Shown piece by piece: positions 42,180-49,533 of a DNA stretch of 64,000 bases. The position numbers were made by a program, and so were the translations under genes. The notes below the pieces were generated by a model, which was not told the DNA's origin, searched no databases, and saw nothing but the letters and a program-made list of their open reading frames with translations. The DNA comes from Nostoc sp. TCL26-01 (GTDB lineage Bacteria; Cyanobacteriota; Cyanobacteriia; Cyanobacteriales; Nostocaceae). How positions within the stretch are numbered: the first letter of the stretch is position 1; every line of letters begins with the position of its first letter. The stretch is taken from positions 62,001 through 126,000 of the forward strand of contig NZ_CP040298.1 in NCBI RefSeq assembly GCF_013393945.1, read 5' to 3'.

Positions 42180-43645
42180 TGGCAGAAGCATTTGCACCAC
42201 AAGCATTACAGGAGCGAATCGCACTCTCTGAGTTAGGGAAACAGTGGATTAATGATCCTTTGATGAATCAAGATGTTTGGTCACTGTTAGAATTGGGTTA
42301 TAGCCAAGAAGAATGCCGAATTAATGGACATTATCATCTTTACTTTCACAAGTTTTCACTGCCTTGGTTAAAACGGCTGACCCAACTAACCATTAAAGCC
42401 AGCATTCGAGAGCGATATTCCCTCGGTCGGATTATTCATCGAGTTGGCTGTTTAAACCATTTAGATCGTTTTTTGTGTAATTATGGATATACACAACCCC
42501 AATCTTTGACAGAAGCACTCCTCCATCAATTTATTAGCGAAATTAATAGCGGTAATCGTCAGAATGCGATTGCTTACGCCCTCAATCTTTGGAAAGAAGA
42601 ACAGTGGCTCTCAATTGCCTTTACCCCGATTAAACTCAAAAAAAAATCTCCTAAAATTGAAACAATTCCAGAGGAAGTACTTTACCAAATCTACGAGAAA
42701 TTCGATTTATTCCCCCCGACACTTGAAAGACTTTTTCGCTTGCAATTGGTGTTAGGCTGCCGCATTGGAGAAATTCTCACTATGCCACGCCATAGCCTGA
42801 AACAGGAAGGTGACAAATGGTTCTTACTACGTTGGGTTGAAAAACGCAAACACTGGCGGTTTGTTCAGATTCATCCTCTAGTAGCTGAATTAGTTCAAGA
42901 ACAGCAGAGATTTCTCGATGCTCAATTTGGGAGAGATTCTGAATTCGATAAACTATTTTGTACCGTTTATACTCATCATCAAAGTATTCCTTGGGCTGAT
43001 AGAGAACTAGGCACAACACTGTTCTATAAACCCCAATCAATTACCAGATTGAGAATTAGTAACTGGCTAATTAATTTTCGAGAAGTAGCAGACTTAAAAG
43101 ACAAACATGGCAACAGATTTAAACTAACTAGCCACATGTTTCGCCGCACCAAAGCCAGCATTATGGCTCATTGTGAAGTAGAGGATGAATATATCGCCGC
43201 CGTACTAGGTCACGGTTCCTTAGATATGCTACCTCATTATCGTCAGCGTTCGCTTATCAGGTTAGAAAAAGAAGCTAATCTCAAAGGTTATGTGGATATG
43301 TATGGTCGAGTTACTTCTTTTAAACCGAGAAAAACTAGGTATGAAAAATTAGCTAATCTCCTCAAAGTTAGTACACCTCTGGGAGAATGTCATCGTCCAA
43401 CCATGTTAGGAGATTGTCAACATCGCTATGCCTGTTTAAGTTGTCCTCATCATCGGATAACGCCCGAAGATAAATCTCAGTTAGAAGCTGACGTGAACTG
43501 CTTACAGCAAGACCTAATTCAAGCTCAAAAAAACGGACAAGAAAGACGAGTGACTGAGATTGCTAACTTATTAGCTTTAATCAAAAATCGTTTTGATGGC
43601 TTATCAGAATTGCAAAATCTTCAAGAGCAGAAAAATCATGGGTAA
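42179..43645 (+). CDS. Tyrosine recombinase 2 (TnpB-like)
   Basis: 488 residues. Catalytic residues: Arg in 'VLGCRIGEIL', His-x2-Arg in 'SHMFRRTKA', His in 'VLGHGS', Tyr in 'LPHYRQ'. A Cys-rich segment after the catalytic domain ('GECHR', 'GDCQHRYACLSCPHHR') probably binds zinc, as in Tn554 TnpB relatives, and the C-terminus is coiled coil. Overlaps both neighbours, consistent with a fixed-stoichiometry recombination complex. Confidence 0.85.
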   Translation: MAEAFAPQALQERIALSELGKQWINDPLMNQDVWSLLELGYSQEECRINGHYHLYFHKFSLPWLKRLTQLTIKASIRERYSLGRIIHRVGCLNHLDRFLCNYGYTQPQSLTEALLHQFISEINSGNRQNAIAYALNLWKEEQWLSIAFTPIKLKKKSPKIETIPEEVLYQIYEKFDLFPPTLERLFRLQLVLGCRIGEILTMPRHSLKQEGDKWFLLRWVEKRKHWRFVQIHPLVAELVQEQQRFLDAQFGRDSEFDKLFCTVYTHHQSIPWADRELGTTLFYKPQSITRLRISNWLINFREVADLKDKHGNRFKLTSHMFRRTKASIMAHCEVEDEYIAAVLGHGSLDMLPHYRQRSLIRLEKEANLKGYVDMYGRVTSFKPRKTRYEKLANLLKVSTPLGECHRPTMLGDCQHRYACLSCPHHRITPEDKSQLEADVNCLQQDLIQAQKNGQERRVTEIANLLALIKNRFDGLSELQNLQEQKNHG

Positions 43646-45674
43646 ACGCAAGCATCAACCGATTTCAATTCACCAGACTCTTGACGGTACTTTACAAGTT
43701 AATTGGAAGACAGATTATGTTGGTGAGTTTATCTGTCCTCAGTGCAATCAGGGACAATTAAACAGATTTTCTTACTCAAAAGGGTCTGTTTGTAAACTGA
43801 GATTGGGATGTGATTTTTGTCATCAAGTAACGTACTTAACTGGTCAACTTCAACACTTACCTATTTCCATTCATCAAACTCTTCAAGAAACTCTGTCAGT
43901 CAATTGGGCAGAAAAGTATTCTGGAGAATTTATCTGCCCTCAGTGTAATCAGGGACAAATCAGCAAATTTCATTATGCTGATGGGCAAAGTCATCAACTC
44001 AAACTAGGATGTAATTCTTGCTCCCTTAAAACCCTGCTTTGTTGTCAAGTTCCACCTCAGTTTCACGGTTATCGCCAGCATTTAGTTTGCCCTAATCCCC
44101 TGTGCCATCAAATTGGCCCTGATGGACAGAAAGGGTGGATTTACGAGACCTTTCAAACAACTAGCAGCCAGAGTAATTGCCGCTGTTACTTCTGCCACAT
44201 AAATTTTCACCCTAACGCCACAAGTTATGGCAGTTGGGCTGGGTATCAACAAGAAGAAACTTTATTGAATTTCTGTTTTGATGATGATGTTTGGGATTTT
44301 CGCCATTTTATCAAAAACTCACCCGTGAGAATCCTTAACTTTAAATCAATTAAACCTGAGTGGTTTCGCGTCCTAGTCAAGCAATATCTATATTCTTTAC
44401 TCAAATCAGGTAGGTTTTCTGCTAGTGCAAAACCGATGAATTCTCTGGTGGCTTTGCGTCAGTTTAGTCAAATTTTGAAGCCAAATAATATCCACCACCT
44501 CCCTGAGATTAGCCGGGAACTAATCTTAGCCTTTCTCGACCTCAACCAAAGTAACTGTAGTCGAACCATTCGAGAAAAGCTATATAACCTCAAAGATTTT
44601 TTTGATTTTTTCGGATTAGAATCTCAAAGCTTAGTTCGTCATCGAGATATTCCTAAACAGACCATTCAGGATGTGGATTGGTTGGATGAAATTACCCGTC
44701 AAAGGATTAAACAGCATCTTGACAAAATCCCTGCTCCTGTTGCTAGTCACTACTTGCTGCAAGAATATACGGCTGCTCGTCCAGCAGATATCTGTCAGAT
44801 GGCTTTTGATTGTTTAGTTGAAGAAAATGCTCAATGGTATATCAAGTTTTATCAGCATAAGGTAGAACGATGGCACAGACTACCTGCCCCTCGTGAGATT
44901 AGACAAGTCATTGAACAACAACAGCAATGGATTAGGAAAACCTTTGGCTCAGATTACCCCTATTTGTTTTGTCATTTTAGAAGTATTAAACAGAGTTCTT
45001 ACCCCTCGTTTTCTAGTCTTAAACCATTGCCCAATCCCCCTCAAGTAACAGCAAGTGGAAATCCAATGGTTCGTCTTATTCGTCTGTTGATAGAGCAAGA
45101 AGACATTCGTGATAGCAATGGTATTAAACCCTACTTTACAGGTAAGATTACCCGCGCTAGTCGCCTGCAAGAAGTCAGGGCTAAACATGGAATGGAAGCA
45201 GCTCAACTCTATGCTGACCACCTCAGTAATGAAACTACATTTCAGCACTATGCACCTCCCACTAGGGAGCAAGTAGCGGCAGTAGATTTACCTTTTCAGG
45301 AACTACTGCTGAATTCACAAAACCGCTTCCTCCCCTGGCAAACCTTACCTGAAAGCCTCCTCAAAAACCCTTCATCTCACGAACTCGACCTGGAAATTAC
45401 ACCTCGTCTGGTGGTCTATGGCCACTGCACCCTTGACCCCAAAACAAACTGTATCTACAACCTCTACCCCAAATGTTACGGCTGTAGTAGTTTCCGCCCC
45501 AGTACGAGCAAATTATCCCTTTATGAACGGCAATATGCTGGAGAACACAAACGCATGGAGTCAGCTAAACAAGCTGGGGCAGCCCTGGCCTATGAAGAAT
45601 CCAAGGCTACCCTAGAAGCAATGGATAAATGGCTATCAGATTTGAGGAAAGTTGCTAATGGCGAAGCAACCTAA
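43639..45674 (+). CDS. Tyrosine recombinase-like protein 3 with N-terminal zinc fingers
   Basis: 678 residues from the ATG at 43639 (MGKRKHQPISIHQT), overlapping the previous stop. Two tandem units 'PISIHQTL ... GEFICPQCNQGQ ... GC-x2-C' at about 8-60 and 75-130 and further CxxC pairs give a zinc-ribbon array. The recombinase domain has Arg in 'YTAARPADIC', but the box II region ('ITRASRLQE', 'YADHLSNE', 'FQHYAPP') departs from the canonical H-x2-R pattern, though a Tyr remains. Probably a DNA-targeting or structural partner. The tail 'YGHCTL...CYGCSSF' is again Cys-rich. Confidence 0.75.
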
Positions 45675-45945
45675 TCGAGAAAAACAGACTGCTGTCCTTC
45701 GGTCAGCCCAACAAAAGCGAAAAGAGCAGAAACGTGAACAAGTGTTTCGCGCTATTGAAGAGATTAAAAAAAGCGGTAAACCCTTGACCTTCCCTAACAT
45801 TGCTCAAGTCGCTGGCTGTTCCATTTCCTACCTCTACAAATGGACGGAATTAACTGAATACATTCATGATTTACAGTCGCAAAAAACACAGCAACTAAAT
45901 TCATTAGAGTCGAAAAAACCAGGACCTCATAGCCTCAAAACTCTA
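45658..45945 (+). pseudogene. 5' part of a TnpC-like HTH/coiled-coil gene, split by IS630
   Basis: Starts MAKQPNREKQTAVLRSAQ, overlapping the end of recombinase 3. Basic N-terminus followed by an HTH-like 'LTFPNIAQVAGCSISYLYKW'. At the TA dinucleotide 45944-45945 an IS630-family element is inserted; the frame continues exactly at 47141 with 'SEVFKQRIRELSAENRELK'. Restored length is about 312 residues. Corresponds in position and type to Tn554 TnpC, an accessory factor for recombination. Confidence 0.8.
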
Positions 45946-46024
45946 AGTAGGTAGGCACGAAAAAACCGAACTATGTGAAGATAAGTAAATAAGGAGAATA
46001 AATCTGCCGAGGTAACTAATATAT

Positions 46025-47098
46025 ATGGGCGCTCGTTTAAGAGTATTCCTGAGTCTTGAGCAAGATAGAACTTTGTTCAACCTGAGAACAGCAGATGTAC
46101 CACAGAAAGTCAAAGACCGAGCAGAAGTAATTAGGTTAAATGCACACGGTTGGTATGTGGAAAAAATAGCGGCTCATGTAAATTGGACTTCACAGACAGT
46201 TAGAGAAGTTTTGCATAAATGGGAAAAACATGGTCTACAAGGGCTATGGGAACAACCAGGCAGAGGAGGGAAAGCAACATGGCAGGAAGAGGACATAGTA
46301 TTTTTGGAAGAATGCCTGAAAAAAGAACCACGAACATACAACAGTCATCAGTTGGCACAAAAATTAGAAACTGAACGCGCGATTAAACTGAGTCCCGACA
46401 GAATTAGACGGGTACTCAAAAAAAGGGGATCGATTGGAAGCGAGCCAGAAAAAGCCATAAAAGAAAACAAGACCCCACCGTTCAAGAGTACAAACAAGCT
46501 GACCTAGAAATGCTCGAATTATTTGCGGCGACGGGAGAAATAGACCTCAAGTATTTGGATGAATCAGGGTTTTGCTTGTGGAGTGAACCAGGCTACACCT
46601 ATTACTTTCGCGGTGAACAAAAACGTTTGGAACAAACTCTTCGTCGTGGTCGCCGACTCAGCATCATCGGATTTCTTCAACCTTTGATCAGTTTTGTTTA
46701 TGGTTTAGTCATTGGGGGCGTTAACCGGAAGTCTTATATCCAGATGATGGAGCTTGAAGCAGCTGATGCTCAGAAAACCGGACGTATTCGCGTAATTGTC
46801 CAAGATAACGGGCCAATACACCGATGTCATGAGGTACAAGAACTCTGGCCTAAATGGGAGAGTATGGGTTTGTACATCTTCTTTTTACCCAAATATTGCT
46901 CCGAAATGTAGCTTGCTTCCCGAAGGGTATCCCATTGAATTGGAATGGCACCATCTTAAAAAAGATGAACTAAGAGGGCAAACATTTGATGATGAATTAG
47001 ACCTTGCTTATGCCGTAATTCATGGTGTTGAAGCTAGGGGTAAAAAAGGAAATTACAGTACGCAACGTGTTAAATTTAACTCTAATTCCACTGCTTAA
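46025..47098 (+). pseudogene. IS630-family transposase, disrupted by a tiny repeat
   Basis: The first frame (46025-46507) gives the HTH domain ('KVKDRAEVIRLNAHGWYVEKIA' region). A -1 shift at the A7 run (46418-46424) continues as 'KGIDWKRARKSHKRKQDP' into the frame of 46510-46911, with DDE residues in 'LKYLDESGF' and 'VIVQDNGPIH'. At 46909 about 20 extra bases stop the frame; after them 'PIELEWHHLKKDELRG' with the third acidic residue follows in another frame. The A7 shift may be programmed; the second lesion is inactivating. Confidence 0.8.
46909..46930. repeat. Very small dispersed repeat inside the IS630 transposase
   Basis: TAGCTTGCTTCCCGAAGGGTAT lies, in pieces TAGCTTGCTTCCC and GAAGGGTAT, between codons for 'YCSEM' and 'PIELEW', where IS630 proteins normally read '(S)E(M/L)NPIE'. 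It adds about 19 bp net and shifts the frame. The GCTTCCCG-type sequence belongs to the short repeats found throughout Nostoc genomes. Confidence 0.7.
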
Positions 47099-47140
47099 TG
47101 TTTCGTTACATACTTGGGAATTTTCCCACCCACCTACTTA

Positions 47141-47791
47141 AGCGAAGTATTCAAGCAACGGATTCGAGAACTGTCAGCTGAAAATAGAGAATTAAAGCGA
47201 CAGAATCAGAACTTGAGAGGTCATGTTGCAGAAATCTTCGAGTTGAAGTCCGAATGTGAACGTCTGCGAACACAAATTAAGCAGTTGACCACACCTGAGT
47301 CATCTCCAAAAGTTGTTTCTTTGAACTCGGTTCCTAAGAAGTCTGATAATGGCGAACTCAAGAATATATCTCAAGAAATTACTCATTTAATTACCGAAAT
47401 GGGCATCAAAATCGGTGTTAGATTAAAACAGGAAATAGCCAAACACGATGTCACTAGGGTGAAGTTGGCAATATCCGCCTTTGAGCAATACCGAAGCCAT
47501 AATAGCATTGAGAATCCTGGTGCTTGCTTGCTGGCAATGATTCGTGATGAAGCTGAACCTAATATTCCTCTCAAAGCGATGACTCCTCTTGAGGATGAGT
47601 TTGAACGTTGGTATTGTCAGGCTATTGAAAGTGGTTTCTGTCAGGATGTTCCAAAAAAATATTTACCCATACAGCAAGGAGAAATTCAGGTTAGAGTAAA
47701 CAATGATAAATTTTCATCAGGTTATGAACTACTATCTTGGCAAATAGCTAAAGCGAAAATGGAATTAGATAAAGATTCATCAATATCTTGA
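47141..47791 (+). pseudogene. 3' part of the TnpC-like gene
   Basis: Continues the frame of 45658-45945: 'SEVFKQRIRELSAENRELKRQ' begins a long coiled coil, followed by a domain with 'EITHLITEMGIKIGVRLKQ' and 'RSHNSIENPGACLLAMIRD', and ends 'ISWQIAKAKMELDKD'-like. As an isolated frame it could start at an internal codon within the IS end (47114), so a partial protein may still be made. Convergent with and overlapping the WGR gene by 12 bp. Confidence 0.75.
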
Positions 47792-48049
47792 CTCCGGGTC
47801 AACTCTTTTATACCCTCGCTTTTCCCTTCGCTCTTGCAGTTTGTAGTAAGTTATTAACGCGGCTTGGTAATCAGGGCAATCTAAATCTTTTGACTTGCCA
47901 AACCCCCGATAGATGGCACTGCCCCAAGTTTTGGTGATCGTCCACTCTCCAAATAAGTTTTGGCAAAGGGTTAAGGTGTAGAATCGCGTATCTCTTTGCC
48001 ACTTTGATTGAAGCCATTTGTCAAGTTGGTAGGCAATTTTTACAGTCAT
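47780..48049 (-). CDS. WGR-domain-like small protein
   Basis: 89 residues from the ATG at 48049. 'RFYTLTLCQNLFGEWTITKTWG' (in two strands) and 'YQAALITYYKLQERREKRGYK' match the WGR pattern (R-Y-x-L ... L-F-G-x-W ... W-G-R-x-G ... K-x-K-x2-Y). WGR domains bind nucleic acid, e.g. in PARP proteins. It is a passenger at the right end of the multi-recombinase element and opposite in direction to the recombinases. Confidence 0.65.
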   Translation of the reverse strand: MTVKIAYQLDKWLQSKWQRDTRFYTLTLCQNLFGEWTITKTWGSAIYRGFGKSKDLDCPDYQAALITYYKLQERREKRGYKRVDPESRY

Positions 48050-48196
48050 CTCAACCACGTTTTTGCTTCGCCGGGAGCAAGAATGTATCAACACAATGAT
48101 TTTAATAATTAGGCACTGAAAAGTGCGGTACTGAATCAAAAAAACTAGTTACATTTTGTAAATTTTTCTGCTTTGTAAAAAGGGAGTTATCAGAGG

Positions 48197-48260
48197 TTAC
48201 GTTGTAGAATAATTTTACAAAAGTCAGTCACAGCAAGGCTTCTACGACGTGGATTCTACA
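48197..48260. promoter_or_regulatory. Right-end recombinase-site motifs
   Basis: TTACGTTGTAGAAT (48197-48210), the reverse complement type of the left-end motif, and TTCTACGACGTGGATTCTAC (48240-48259) lie just inside the right GCACT core. They match the TTCTACAACGTGGAA family at 40988-41068 and probably bind the recombinases or TnpC-like protein. Confidence 0.55.
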
Positions 48261-48264
48261 TAAG

Positions 48265-48488
48265 GCACTACACAAACAAGCAAGATTTTCTAATCTGTTG
48301 TCAGACGGATCGCAGTTCCAGTGATGTACCTGAAGTGTGTAAGCTTTGCGTTGAGATTTCGTCCAGTCAGAAGGTTTCTCTCCAGGTCGCAAACACACAC
48401 GAGCGCATTTAGTACAACGCCACTCTGAAGTATTTTTCACAGCTGTAGCTATTTCTTTCCAATTGTTTGGATACACACCCTGGCTCAT
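48265..48488 (-). pseudogene. 5' fragment of the interrupted HNH endonuclease gene
   Basis: Starts MSQGVYPNNWKEIATAV, with 'CTKCARVC', 'QVHHWNCDPSDNRLENL' and 'CLCSA' as in the other HNH proteins of the window. After the GCACT core the frame runs into the element (ending at 48228) and loses the second zinc pair. The 3' remainder is at 40894-40965. The gene is a paralogue of the arm HNH genes. Confidence 0.85.
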
Positions 48489-48586
48489 ACGAAAAGTCTT
48501 TGATTGTCAATAATTGATAAAAGCTAATTATATAATATGTTTGCGAATCCTAGATAAAATTTAGGTGAGTTATAGCATTAAGAAAC

Positions 48587-48850
48587 ATGAACTTACTATC
48601 ACCTGAAGTCGAGTATATTTTTGAGGCTGTCTCTGATGGCAGTCAAAGACAATGGACTGTTGAAGAAAAAGAGGTAATTCTGAATTCTCCTCAATTACAA
48701 AATCAACTTGAAAAATGGTTGAATAATTCCCTTAGCGATACCTGTTGGCATTCTGAAAACTACAAGATGATTCGAGCGTTAACTAAATCTCCAACCTCAA
48801 ATCTTCCCAACAATTTGTTTAAAGATGAGGAGATTTCTATTCCTTTTTAA
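48587..48850 (+). CDS. Small hypothetical protein, 87 residues
   Basis: Starts MNLLSPEVEYIFEAVSDG; acidic and helical, no membrane segment. Followed by a strong hairpin (48861-48890). No family recognised; probably a stand-alone gene. Confidence 0.5.
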   Translation: MNLLSPEVEYIFEAVSDGSQRQWTVEEKEVILNSPQLQNQLEKWLNNSLSDTCWHSENYKMIRALTKSPTSNLPNNLFKDEEISIPF

Positions 48851-48860
48851 CACTTATTTT

Positions 48861-48890
48861 AGAAGTCTCATAGTTTAGTATGAGACTTCT
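48861..48890 (+). terminator. Hairpin terminator after the 87-residue gene
   Basis: AGAAGTCTCAT (48861-48871) and ATGAGACTTCT (48880-48890) form a perfect 11-bp stem with an 8-base loop just after the stop. The following T run is weak. Confidence 0.55.
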
Positions 48891-48938
48891 AACGCTTTGC
48901 GTGACTTTTATGAAAACTACAAATACTGGAGAAAAACG

Positions 48939-49397
48939 ATGGACATTCAATCTACACTTACATTGGTTATTGAAGTTATTGTTATGAGCTTTGTTACCCT
49001 GATGATTTTCGACTTTGTAGATGGGCTTTACGCAGTGCCATTACCAACCGTTACATTTGCACAGCCAAAGGTAATTTCCAAATCCACAATATCAGCAGTA
49101 ACACCTCAGTTTAAACCAATTTCAAACTCTGAACAATTAGAACCAGAACCTCAGCAAATTGCCCCACAATTTGAACAACTGCCTGACCCTTGGGAGTTAG
49201 AATTAGCATTCCAAAATAGTACCGTCGAAACTCAATCAGTTGTACCCTTCTCTACATTAAGACTGTTACCACCAGTTCAAAAAGTACAACCAAAACGTAC
49301 CAGAACTACCAAAAAGACTACTTCCACTAAAACAACGAAATCTACCGAGGGTGAATCGCTTCGCAAACTCGGCAGACCACGCAAGAATGCTGCTTAA
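48939..49397 (+). CDS. Membrane-anchored protein with AT-hook-like tail
   Basis: 152 residues from the ATG at 48939, which has GGAG 8 bp upstream; an upstream TTG start is less likely. N-terminal hydrophobic helix (about 5-25), a Pro/Gln-rich spacer (about 40-105), then a basic tail with Lys/Thr repeats and 'LGRPRKNAA', an AT-hook-type minor-groove motif. A protein that could tether DNA to the membrane. It lies 137 bp before the large helicase/methyltransferase gene. Family unknown. Confidence 0.55.
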   Translation: MDIQSTLTLVIEVIVMSFVTLMIFDFVDGLYAVPLPTVTFAQPKVISKSTISAVTPQFKPISNSEQLEPEPQQIAPQFEQLPDPWELELAFQNSTVETQSVVPFSTLRLLPPVQKVQPKRTRTTKKTTSTKTTKSTEGESLRKLGRPRKNAA

Positions 49398-49533
49398 AAT
49401 CAAAAACTAATACCCATTTAATTTAGTTGAACGGTGGGGCGTAGCCCATCGCTCAAATTCAAAACTGCTCTGGACAACATCTGGAGCAGTTCTGGCTACG
49501 CCAAGTTTTAGAGAAAATTTATACATTAGACAT

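Larger units (their letters stand above)
45944..47140. mobile_element. IS630-family insertion sequence
   Basis: About 1.2 kb with imperfect terminal inverted repeats of about 37 bp starting TAAGTAGGT (45944 rightward and 47140 leftward). TA at both ends is the target duplication typical of IS630. Carries one transposase gene read through an A7 frameshift site. Inserted in the small HTH/coiled-coil gene of the multi-recombinase element. Confidence 0.85.
40961..48269. mobile_element. 7.3-kb multi-recombinase element (Tn554/RIT-like) inserted in an HNH gene
   Basis: Direct copies of GCACT at 40961-40965 and 48265-48269 flank the element; removing it and one copy rejoins the HNH gene in frame. 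Inside are three overlapping tyrosine recombinase genes, a small HTH/coiled-coil gene disrupted by an IS630-family element, and a WGR-domain gene. 15-bp motifs of the type TTCTACAACGTGGAA lie near both ends. Organisation recalls Tn554 tnpA-tnpB-tnpC and the recombinase-in-trio elements. Confidence 0.8.
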
